Shown here one piece after another: positions 19,534-30,225 of a stretch of 64,000 nt of DNA. The translations under genes and the position numbers were made by a program. The notes under the pieces were generated by a model. The model saw only the letters and a program-made list of their open reading frames with translations. It did no database searches and was not told where the DNA came from. Position 1 is the stretch's first letter, and each line of letters begins with the position of its first letter. Source of the stretch: Drosophila pseudoobscura. Taxonomy: Eukaryota; Arthropoda; Insecta; Diptera; Drosophilidae. Location of the stretch: NCBI RefSeq assembly GCF_009870125.1, contig NC_046680.1, positions 15,891,501 through 15,955,500 on the forward strand, in the 5' to 3' direction.

Positions 19534-22153
19534 TTATTTACTGCGTTTGCCAGCCGTATTTACACATCTGTTGGCCTTTTGTACTCTACGTGCTTTCTTC
19601 GACTCCTCCAGCTCCTCGAGAGCCTCAAGCGCAGGAGCCATGGTCACCAGTGCCGGAGATGAGCATTGTTTCATGGATACTGGACTGACGATAACCCCGC
19701 TTCGCTGATGAGTGCCATAAAAGAGTTTCGGCGAATATCCACCTGCCCTTACAGTTCCGCCACTGCCGCCGCCACCACTCGGAGACGCCAGCTCTAGGGA
19801 TAAGGCTGCGTCGGCTGCCTTAGAAGTGGACGCAAGTATGTTGGACTGTGCCTCTGAAGGATGCTTGCGCTTCAAATTCTTGGAGGCCGAGTTGACAGCC
19901 AGTAGCTTTGCCGTGGTGGACTCATCCGGAGAGGTGAATTCCTTAAGTTCGCCAACGCTGACCTCGGTCTCATTGTCTGCATCATCGTTGATGATGATTA
20001 TGTGCTCTGGATCGACGCCCTGATTGACGAGTGCCTGGAAATCTTCTGGCGGCACCACAGGTGCCACCTTCTGATTGCACGAGCTGCACACAGCAGGAAT
20101 GGCAGGGCTTTTGGAGCGCCAGAACTGCAGCTCCGTCTTGCACTTGTTGAGCTCCTGCAAAGACAAAAAAAAGGGTTAGAGTGGTTTTACACATGGTACT
20201 GGGCCCGCCACATTCCCGCTACACTCACCTGCAACAAAGTGGACAACTTGCGTGCCATTTCCTCGTTCTTTTTGTCGTTCTCGTCCAACCGACTAGCGTA
20301 TTCCAGGGTCTGCTTTTGGTGCTCGGACAACAGGTTCTGTTGCTCGGCGAACAGTTTGCTCTGCTCGGCGGCTTTGCGCTTGCAGGTGCGTAGGTCGGTG
20401 CGCAGCACTGACAGCTGATTATTGTACATTTTCATGCCCTGCTTGATTTTGCGTATGCCCTTGCGGAGCACCATGTGGTTCTGTGGGGGGGAATTGCTAT
20501 CGCTGTCCGCGAGTTCCGAAGCTATGGCGAGAGTGGCTGCAGACGAGAAAGAAGGAGGGTGGGGGATTAGCTTTGGCACAAAACTAAAGTGCCCTTCACC
20601 TACGTCGTTTTGTTGTGGTGGGCAAGGTATAGAAACTCTTATTGAAATAGGCCAGCCCAGGCAGCATGGGCTCAATGCGATCCTTGAAGTACTCCATGGC
20701 CATGGTCGAGAGATCAAACAGTTCGTCGGTCACCCGATAAGGTCGCTGCAACTTGGGCGTAATACTGATATATTTGAGAATAGCATTAACCTCGTCCAGT
20801 ATCTGCAAATCGAGAAGTGAAAATGTTAAATATGAATGCTTATCGTGTACACCATCGCATCGCACTTACGGCGCCTGGAAAGAAGCAGCAATGGCCTCGC
20901 TCGATATGCTTGCCCATGGACATGTGCAGCAGAGACAGCCGCATGTAGCATGTCTCGATGATGTCGCACTCGCAGGCCAATGGGTGACTGCGACGGGCCG
21001 ACTCCCGACGCGGCATGTTCGCCTTTATCGAGTGGAAACGGTTGTATGTGGTCTTGATCTGCCTGGCGAAGGCTCCATTCAGGATGACCATACAAATGTC
21101 ATTGAAGCGATGCGATACCTGCAAACATGCAAATTCGCATCAGATTTCAAACTAAAGAACTTCCAAATTGTTTATTGATTCGCGTTTTGGTTGCATATTT
21201 GGGCTGCTGCTGGCCCGCATCTACAATGTGGTGGGGATCTGCCTGCTATTAAATTATATCAGGTTACATTTGTCGTCGCTACCTAAAAACCAACACACTC
21301 ACAGAGGCGTACACACGCTTGCAGATAGTCGAGGGTGAGGCATCACCAACACCAGAACAAGGTTCTGTTTCAGTCACCGAACTGCGATCACCCTTAAATC
21401 CTTACATGGCCTAAATATTCTGCACATCCGACTTTTGCTGACCAACAATGCAATTATTCCTAAGCATGCCCATGGATATACGATTCAGACATGTGCATTG
21501 TAAATGCCGTGACAAAGTTATAATTGCCTCCTGCAGGGAACAGGAGGCCAGGCCAACAGAAGCAACGCATCGGCGACTGATGACGACTCGTGTCAGCGAC
21601 TTTGAGTGGCAAAAATAATAACAGCAACAGTACATGCTCGTACAAGTGCATGCCAGGTAGTTGGATAACTCTCTGCGCCCGTCCCACGCTTGCACTTGGA
21701 AAATTGCTTTTTATTGATTTAATAGCGAAAAGGGCCGAAGAGAGAACTAGAGGAAATGGAAAAATAAAGAGTGACAGCGGAAAGACTTACCATTCTCAGA
21801 TTTGAAACGTTTTTGTAGTCCAAGAAGCCGACAATATTCTCCAGCAGCTCCGTGGGCAAATCGAGAATGTTGGGAACGGGAGCTGACAAGTCACTCGACA
21901 AACTGCTCGTGGAGGCACCACTTGATCCCGCCCGGTAGATTTGGCGAGCTTCCACACGGGCCGAGAAGGCCAGGCTAGCTGGCGAAGATTGCGGCTGGCT
22001 GTTGCAGGTTGTAGTGCGCCTCAAGACGGAGGTACGTGTAGCCGCCTCCCTCTGGGCAGGGAGAGAGGTGTTGCTACTGGACGCTGGTTCAGATACGGAT
22101 CCATTTCCAGTGGCGGGTCCGGCACCGCCACACATTTGGCGGGTGGAAACCAT
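19534..22153 (-). CDS. Fbxo28: F-box protein, FBXO28 orthologue
   Basis: Five exons, 21791-22153, 20870-21118, 20604-20802, 20229-20536 and 19534-20154, join to 579 aa. After a Ser/Thr-rich lead, an F-box starts near residue 93 (ILDLPTELLENIVGFLDYKN) and crosses into exon 2 (VSHRFNDIC). The segment MPRRESARRSHPLA and the STMAMEYF region match vertebrate FBXO28, as does the long coiled coil around 300-400. The tail beyond it is basic and Ser-rich. FBXO28 is the substrate-recognition part of an SCF ubiquitin ligase in the nucleus. The exon 3 donor was placed at GTAGGT (20603-20598) because the neighbouring GTGAAG breaks the frame. The protein is longer than the human one (about 370 aa), mostly in the tail. 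Confidence 0.85.
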
Positions 22154-23740
22154 CTTCTAAAAGTCGATATTCTATGGTTCAAAAGGGTGGACAGAATTAT
22201 CTTTCAGCTCCTCCTGAGTTCTGCTGAAACATTACAATACGAGAATTAGAGGTCTAGCATTACATATGCCATATTTGCTAATATTATATGGGATATTTTG
22301 AAGCTGGCGTATATCTACACTAGCGTCAGTTTTCTAGTCTCCGTCTCCGTCAAGACATTTTCTACGCACTTGAGAGTTCCGTCTTCGTACCCGTTTTATT
22401 AAATGGAATTATTGTATGAGCATCGCTTTTTCTACGTCTGACGGTGGACCACACTGTCTAGTTCACATTCAAATACTTTTATTTACAATCTCTGGCCGCT
22501 GAAATCCAGTTTTCTTTCGATTTTTCGAGCACAATTAAAAAAACTACATACACAATCCGTGGCAAAAAAAATGGTCGAAGTTAGAGCCTGGAGAAACATC
22601 GATCGTAAAATGGATGTCATCGATGTTTTATGCGATATTCAGAAATACACCATATACAAATGTACCAGTACCACTAATACCAAATAAGTAACATGAAATT
22701 ATTTACATAAATTATATATAATTGAGCTAAAACTAAAAATATGAGTTAAGCTTTTATAAACATCTGACCCATAACGATATATAATATTAGACCGTGACAG
22801 AAATGGTTGTGGTAGCCGTGAGTTTATTGGTACCGGGATGTGCCATCGCTGAGTGTAACAATCGAATAATCGCAAATGCAGCCAAAGTAGTGAAGAATTT
22901 GTTTAACAAACACTTGAATGGTGTTTTTTGTTAAAAGTTTAAGCACAAAATTAAATGGTAAATGCCCTCAATTCTTTCACCCAGTACACACTTAAAACTG
23001 GGCAGAATCTCGGGAGTGAAAGCCAAAGAACAAAACTTTCTGGTTGGCATCAGTAGTGTGTGCTTGTGTGCGTGTCTGTGTTGACAAAAATACAACAAAA
23101 TCAAAACGCAGCGAAAACAGGAAGTGTACGAGAGATAAGACATAAAGAGCACTCACCAGCAAGGAATTTATAACTATATATTCCTAATAAGCATCCTCTG
23201 TTCTGTCAATGATGTCACGGACAGAAGATATCCACTCCACTCTCTCTTTCCATTCTGTTCTGTTCTGGCTCTTCATCTCGGGGGTCAGTGGGGGCGTTGT
23301 TTTAATTTGCAGTTTGTTTCGGGTTTGGATGCTGCGATGCCTTAAACATTTTGAATATCACGTCATTTTTGGCCACGCTTTGTGGCAAGCAGCTGAACAA
23401 AAATCGTTCAGCGAAATCGATTCCACTACATTTATGTGTATGTTTGTGCACATATGTATAGATTGTACATTAACTTCGCGAGAGTTTGCATGTGTCCGCG
23501 TGAATTGGTGTGTCGTGGGTGCATACATTATATGCACGAGTAGATGAGTGTTTTTACTTTCATATGTTAATGCTATTGTCTTTTATCAAAGTTTCGCGCT
23601 ATCGCTAAGCCACTCCCCATACTCACCCAAGTCAACTGAGAGAAGAGAGTCTCGTAGTTCTGTAATTGTGGCCTCCTCCTGCGCCACCGCCACCGCCAGC
23701 GCCACCGTCTCACCCACCTTCTCCTCTCTGCCTGACCACG
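22154..23740. other. divergent 5' region between Fbxo28 and RN-tre
   Basis: About 1.6 kb holding both promoters. It includes a pair of 10-base inverted ATCGAT-containing arms (22594-22603 and 22619-22628) and AT-rich sequence. No coding exon supported. CTCTCTCTTTCC and related pyrimidine tracts lie near 23238. Non-coding upstream exons of RN-tre may be present but cannot be placed. Confidence 0.4.
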
Positions 23741-26666
23741 ATGACGGATGGTGATCAGCGGGAGGCCTTGGTTAGGCGTGCCGAGGATGAGCGCGAGGAG
23801 ATTGTCAAGCGCTACGAGCTGGGCCTCGATCCCTCCAACATTGTGGATCCCTGGGAAAATCCCACATTCGAAATCTATCACATAACTGATAAGTGAGTTC
23901 TTGACTCTTTAATCGCTGTCCCTTAATCTACTGTCTGCTGATATCATATCTCTTTCATTGCAGATATGGCTTTATGCACGACTCCCGCCTGCCCACCACG
24001 CGCGACTCTCAGGAAATGCAGCTAACCAAGATTGAGCTCGAGCGTGATAAAAAGTGGATGAAGATGCTGGCCAAGTGGCCGCCCCCTCAGGACAAGCTTC
24101 ACACACGTGTGTACAAGGGTATCCCCAAGGCCGTTCGTTGGCCAGCCTGGAAGAAGCTGCTCAATGTCGACCAGTCGATAGCCAACAATGCCGGCGTTTA
24201 TCCCCGTATGCTCCTTCTGGCAAAGAAGTACTCCACGGAGACGCGCCAGATCGACGCCGATGTGAATCGCCAGTTCAGAGACAATCTTGCCTATCGGGAG
24301 CGCTACAGCATCAAGCAGTGCTCGCTGTTCAATGTGCTCAATGCTTACAGTATCTACAACTCAGAGCTGGGCTACTGCCAGGGAATGGCTTGCGTGGCGG
24401 GCGTGCTGCTCCTATTTATGCAGGAGGAGGAGGCTTTCTGGGCCCTTAATACCCTGATCACCGACCAAAAATACGGCATGCACGGACTTTTCATTGAGGG
24501 ATTCCCCAAGCTGACGCGCTTCATTGACCACCATGATCGCATTTTGTCCAAGATCATGCGCAAGCTACATAAGCATTTCACCAAACACAATGTTGACGCC
24601 CTGCTGTATGCCATCAAGTGGTTCTTCGTGGTCTTCGTAGAGCGGGTAAGTACTATCGTTTAACTTCAGTTGAAATTAAATGTATGTCTGCTTGATTCTG
24701 TTGCAGGTCCCCTTCAGTCTGAGTCTACGCGTCTGGGACATATTTCTGTTGGATGGTGATCGCGTCATTCTGGCTATGGCCATCACCATTCTATATCTCC
24801 ACAAGGATGAACTGCTCCGCATGAAGGACATGGATGCCATCATCGAGTATCTGCAAGTAAAGCTCCACAAGAACTTTGGCTACTCCGACGACGACGCCAT
24901 ACATGCTCTAGAACGTGTGATGAAGAAGCTGAAAGACTTGAAGCTTGATGTGCCTCCACCAGCCAAATCGAATGAGTTCCCCACACGGACCTTGGGAGAC
25001 TTCGTCGAGGCGGATATGGAAAAGAAAATCGGTCGCCGACGCAACGATTACACAGACACGGAGAAGCAAGTCATAACAGATGTGATATCAAGGTTGTAAA
25101 TGCATATTTCAAAAAGATAAACAATGTCTCAGGTCTCAGTACTCGTATTATATTTTCAGACAAGAGCAGAATGCAATTGATGTGCAATCGACGGTGTCCT
25201 ATGAAACTTCGGAGTGCGCTACGGGTGAGTGTCGCGTGGTTTGACAAATTCCCCACCACACTTTTGTACATACTCTAACTAATACTAACGCTTGCTTCCC
25301 CACAATCCACTAACAAACCCAAGTAACTCAGTAATTTGTATTCAAGTTTCCGTTTTGTATATTGTGTGGTGCACAGTTGTTTATCACGTTTAAGACATGT
25401 ATTCATTATTTACAAAACAGAAAGAAATATAAGCAGTTTCCCCGAATCGAATTTGAGTTGGTGTTGCACTACTATTATGTACATGTAAATGTTTATGTAT
25501 CTGTATATTGATGTCCCCCCGAAACAGCGTCATTTTTAGTTTAATTATGATATGGTATATGTATTTCTTTGTATTTGTTAATAGCGATGTATAGATTTTA
25601 TTTTGATTATTGGATTGTAGGGGGAGACAATTCCCTATAAGTTTACATTTTAATTCAAATTTTGAACGGTGGGTGAGCGGAGAGAACAGTTCTTCGATCA
25701 ATAGAAATGGGATGATCGTTGGAAGTAAATTTAATGGAAGTTAGTTCATGTTAGTGGTTTTGTATGGAATACCGAGAACTTTAAGGACCCCTTAGCTGTA
25801 ACGGATCTAACGGGCACTAATTCTAACTGAATCTATATACATATATCTATGCTGTATAAATATTACCATCTAGGGGCTGCCCCAGTCCCTGTCCAGCCGT
25901 AACCAAACAATCAATCCAGTTCACGCTTATTAAGTACGCCCCCTAAAGTTCATGTCACATAATTCGGATGATCCATTTTGTAACCCATGTCTAACCCATT
26001 GTCCGCTACGTGTACATATGTATGTCTACATCGATCACATGCCACCGCTTCGCTTCTGCGTCTGCGTTTGGGTTTGCGTCCGCCCCCGACCCCGCCCGGT
26101 ATGATGGAGCCGCCGAAATCTGAAAGTAAATCCAGATATGAACTAAACCCGCAATCGCTTCTGTAATTTTGTTCCTAGGTGATGCATACTCAATGAAAAC
26201 CTATCAGAGTATCACTAGCTTAGCCACCTCGCCGGCAAATAGCAGCTACTCGCTGTACAGCAACGGATACGTGGTGACCACAATTGAGAATGCCCACGAC
26301 CACGACCCTAGTCGCAGCCAGAGTATCCACAATCTCACCTATCTCAACTCTCAGCCGCCGCAGAATTCCCTTCCCAATGGGCTGCAGCACATGCGGCACA
26401 GCTTCAGCAGCGATAGCGACAGTCGCAATCGCCTCGATCTGGATCAGGCACTGGAGGCGCTCCAGAGACAGCAGTTGCACTTGCACGTGACGCCAACATC
26501 AGCAGCTGGCCACCGGGAGCCGAATCAGGGTATTTATATCGTGCAGAATGGAGGCAGGCACATGGATCAGCAGCAGCGTGATGGTGCCAGTGCCATTGAC
26601 GATGCCAATGATGCTGAAGCTGACGATAACGATGATGCGCTGAGCGTGGAGAACACGCGGCTTTAG
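23741..26666 (+). CDS. RN-tre: RN-tre, TBC-domain Rab GTPase-activating protein (long C-terminus)
   Basis: Exons 23741-23892, 23964-24645, 24707-25092, 25160-25224 and 26179-26666 give 590 aa. The TBC domain occupies about 95-310. It shows RWPAWKKLL, the arginine-finger motif IDADVNR (IxxDxxR) and the glutamine-finger motif YCQG, so it should be catalytically active. The family (USP6NL/RN-tre) stimulates GTP hydrolysis on Rab5-class GTPases and acts in endocytic traffic. The tail is Ser/Gln/Asp-rich and disordered. The donor after exon 3, AAG|GTTGTA, is weak; read-through there would stop at once after ISRL. The ATG at 23741 starts the conserved MTDGDQREALV. Confidence 0.9.
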
Positions 26667-28560
26667 TTTTTAGTTGATTTCTAATATTTAATATTTCTTT
26701 ATGTAGTTAATGTCTTCCTTTATGGTTTGTAAAACGCATTTGCCAACTTAAATTCCAATTCCCATTGCTCACAATGAAAATTTCCACGTACTTAGCTTTA
26801 ATTTTTGTATTTTCAACGCGTTGCATCGGGAAAACTGAACTATTAATCATTTTCTAGAATTAATGTTCTCAATGTTTGTATCTAGTTTTTTCTACTTTTA
26901 TGTTGCCTCCTCCTCTTTCTTTGATATTAAATAACTACTTACATATGTATTCCAAAACTGATAACTCCTAAGATTCCAACGATTCCGTTTGAAACTACGT
27001 ACAACGATTAATATTTATTGATATCCGCCTAATGACATTTCTAAACTACTTTTGCACCTATTTCCACATAATTTGTTAGGCTTCTTTCCCTTGCATTTAC
27101 TCATATTACATATGTAATCAGAAAGAAACTCAAATTTAGTTTACCTTAAAGCCAAATTGAAATGGTAGTTGTAATTTGATTAGCCAATAATTATACCAAT
27201 ATGATTGTACACACCACATACGAGTACAATATAGCAAAAGTTCCGTACCGTACCACACAAATAAATATAATTTTGTACCGAAAATGAACTCACTTGCCAG
27301 CATGATTAATGAATATACATAAATAGGACTACATGCATATATTATTACCGATCCAATGTTTGAAATGCAAAGAAATGTTTCAGATTCAGATATCAGTATG
27401 AATCCGGCTCGCTTTGCACCACCTCACATACACCTCGTACAATCACTACAACACTAACACCGCTAACAAAAACCACTTCACATTTACACTCCAATCAATC
27501 ACCTCCCAATCTCAACGAAAACTAAATGAAAATTTCAAAAACCAAACTTCTTTCCAACTCATTGGCCACAAACCGAACTGGGATTGGTCTGACGTTGACG
27601 TGTTCTGTTCGATAATTCAAAAACAAATAAATTAAATGCCATTTTATTAGTTACGCTTACTGTTCCCGAGGACTCGCACTCAATACGAAGTTCGCTTGCA
27701 GGTACTTCAGTTGCCTCGCACGGCTCGTCGGATACCATGTCGCTGGAGGACAACAAGTGAGTAACAAGTAGCCTGGAATTTTGTAGACCCCCAACTAATC
27801 GGGCTGGTGATCATGGCTCTTTACAGTATTCACCTGAAAACCGCCAATATGCTTCAGAGCACGCCACAGCGAGAGATGCTTTTGGGCACCTGACGTCAGC
27901 TGCCGCCGGCGTCTAGCTCGACGCTGGCAGCTGCAGAAAATCATACCACAACAGCATTAGGGAGCACCGCCACGTCTTCTCCTCGAGCCAGCCCAACACC
28001 ACCGCCTGTTCCGCCCCGATCGCCGCTAGCTCTTGGATGATTGGCAAAGCAGCAGACGACAACGAACCAACGATCTGGAATAACCTAGGGCCTGCTCGTT
28101 TTCGTCTGCTGCCTATGCCTTGCCTTGAGTCTTCTATTCTTACCACAGCAACTGGAACAGCAGCAGCAGCAGCATAGCTGGCAAACACACCACTTCCAAG
28201 AGTAGCGAACTAATTTATGATAATCATCAATCACACCATCTGTACATAAGTCGTTTAAGTTGGAGAACAAAGAAATGGCGCTTGTAAAGAAGCTTTTGGC
28301 GGACCCAGTTGATCGAATTAGGGGTACAACGGAGCTAAATGAACATTGCAGAATGGTAACTTCTGTTTTGAAAATTGATTAAGCAATTGAGAATTAAAAG
28401 CAAAATGCTAAAGGAACAATATTTAAGCAAGAGCAAATCGTATCTAATACACATACAATCCGGTTAGAAGTCTATTAGATTGCATATTGAACTACAAATA
28501 AACATATATTATAAATTGTTGTAAATTGTACTTGTATATACGTACCGATGAAAATACAAA
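26667..28560 (+). other. RN-tre 3' untranslated and intronic sequence
   Basis: AT-rich DNA that is 3' untranslated region for the long isoform and intron plus 3' untranslated region for the short one. AATAAA at 28497-28502 is a plausible distal poly(A) signal. Apart from the alternative exons I see no gene. Confidence 0.4.
27702..27893 (+). CDS. RN-tre: alternative 3' exons of RN-tre (short C-terminus)
   Basis: Exons 27702-27756 and 27827-27893 can replace the 26179-26666 exon: both alternatives take the single G left by exon 4 (25224). They code TSVASHGSSDTMSLEDN, then NIHLKTANMLQSTPQREMLL, then GT and stop, giving 468 aa in total. Acceptors CGCTTGCAG and CTTTACAG and the donor GTGAGT are good. 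The result is a RN-tre isoform with a short 44-residue tail in place of the 162-residue Ser/Gln-rich one. Confidence 0.6.
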
Positions 28561-28913
28561 GCAACGTTAAAAAGTTACGTCCAAGAAATGTAAGCGATTG
28601 TAAAGCCGGTGCCGGTGCCGGAGCCGAACCCGGAGCCAAATGCAACCAAATATTAATCGAAGAATCGAATCATTATGATAGATATAATATGTAGTTATAC
28701 GAAACCGCAACAAATTGACGAACGAAATGATAGTGCATTCTTTATAATAATTTCCGGGTTGAATATTTACACGGATCAGACCATGAATCATTAAATTAAG
28801 TTTCCCAACAAGGGAATCATGTTTATTTAAGTAATAGATTATGTTCAAGAGCGTTTTAAAATAAAACTTAACTGAACTTGCAGCGTTTCCCCCCATTTTC
28901 ACGCATGTGAGCT

Positions 28914-30015
28914 TCACAGCTTGCCGCCCTTTTCGATAATCTTTCCCAGATCCTTGAGCGACACCTCGCCTGTGCCGCGTGCCAATGGCTGCGGCTGGTT
29001 GGGTCCTGGCTTCCAGCCCACAAAGTAAATGATTTGAAAGGTGGCCGGCACACCACTTTCGTTGGGTTTGGCATAGAGCTCCTGGTAGATGGCACTGGCC
29101 GCCAGCATTGTCTCACGACTAAGGTGTGCGGGCCTATTGAAAGCCGCGTTGTTTTCCGCCATTCCCTTGAGATCCCACATCAGCTCAAACATGCTGGGAT
29201 AGCCAATTACTAATTCGTCGGTGTCTATGGTCAGCATGGTGAAGCCGGCGCGGTTTAGGAGAGATCCGATGTCGCGTATTTGGGTAAACGGCGAGATGTG
29301 CGGAGAGATGCCACCTTTGCGCTCCAGCTCGGCCAACTGCAGCGAGGAGCGCAACTCATACAACGTATCCCCGCCAAACATGGAGGCTATGAAGACGCCG
29401 TCTGGTTTTAAGCTGCGCTTTATCTGGGCAAAGCAACCAGGCAGGTCATTTACCCAATGCAGACTAAGGCTGGAGATGACCAGATCCAGAGAGTTCTCCT
29501 CAAACTGTGAATAGAAAAAGTTGGACGTGATCGTTGAAAAGAAATTAAAATTATTTTTTACCCACATCCAAGTCCTCCTCATCTCTGACTAATTTGTGTA
29601 TTTTGAGGCCTGGCGTGCCCTGCGCCTGCTCAAGCATCGTGGCACTAGTGTCTGTGAGCGTCAGATGCTCCACGCTCTCTGCCAGAATGTGCTTGGAGAG
29701 GTAGCCTCGACTGCATCCGATGTCGGCGGCCGCCTTGAACTCGCGTTTAATGTCAAACACACGATCCGCCAGTCGAAAGCCCACCTCCTCCTTCAGATAA
29801 TCATAAAGTCCTACATCTTCACTGTGGACGCAAACAGTTCTTAGAAAGCCTTTTTAAAACCCGAGGAAAACTTACCTCAGGGCGGCGCGTTCCTTTTGTA
29901 GCCGCTTGGCGTTGCGGTCAAAGATGTTTTGATGCGTGGGCTGTGTGAGTGAGGAGAGGGCCCGCAGATCACAGGTGACCTTTAAGGTTGATAACTTTGT
30001 TAAGTTCTTTAACAT
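28914..30015 (-). CDS. NDUFAF5: NDUFAF5-type complex I assembly methyltransferase
   Basis: Exons 29876-30015, 29566-29821 and 28914-29504 give 328 aa. The basic N-terminus [14 protein letters not shown] suits a mitochondrial targeting peptide. The conserved [20 protein letters not shown] precedes class I methyltransferase motif [13 protein letters not shown]. Later motifs include [12 protein letters not shown] and the [14 protein letters not shown] region typical of the BioC/NDUFAF5 branch. NDUFAF5 modifies NDUFS7 during early assembly of respiratory complex I in the matrix. From memory the D. melanogaster counterpart is CG8067. Length agrees with human (345 aa). It shares a promoter interval with Ctf4. 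Confidence 0.92.
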
Positions 30016-30089
30016 AGTCCGTTTAGTAAAATTAAATTGAATGTAGGGTATGCGGTAACAGTACACCGGCAGAGAAACAAACCAAAACA

Positions 30090-30128
30090 GAATCAGCTGT
30101 TTGAATCAGCTGTGTGAATCAGCTGTCG
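30090..30128. repeat. three tandem GAATCAGCTGT units
   Basis: GAATCAGCTGT occurs three times at a 13-base period (30090, 30103, 30116). Each copy has a CAGCTG E-box core. At slightly more than one helical turn apart, three bound dimers would sit near the same face of the DNA. Confidence 0.75.
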
Positions 30129-30156
30129 CTGCCCAACACTGTCTGTCAGTAATACA

Positions 30157-30170
30157 TTTTGGCGCCAAAA
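30157..30170. promoter_or_regulatory. E2F-type palindromic site upstream of Ctf4
   Basis: TTTTGGCGCCAAAA is a perfect 14-base palindrome containing the E2F consensus TTTSSCGC on both strands. It lies 56 bases before the Ctf4 start codon. E2F/DP controls S-phase genes, which fits a replication gene. Confidence 0.65.
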
Positions 30171-30225
30171 GCCGTAGTTCAGCGCGAGTCTGTGTTTATT
30201 TTATTTTCATTGAACATTGAACAAA

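Larger units (their letters stand above)
30016..30225. promoter_or_regulatory. bidirectional promoter of NDUFAF5 and Ctf4
   Basis: Only 210 bases separate the two divergent start codons, so both promoters must lie here. The interval carries a three-fold CAGCTG repeat and an E2F-type palindrome, annotated separately. Confidence 0.75.

Noticed and set aside
20600-20603. GTGAAG donor for Fbxo28 exon 3
   Set aside because: It leaves two bases and breaks the frame into exon 4; GTAGGT four bases earlier restores it.
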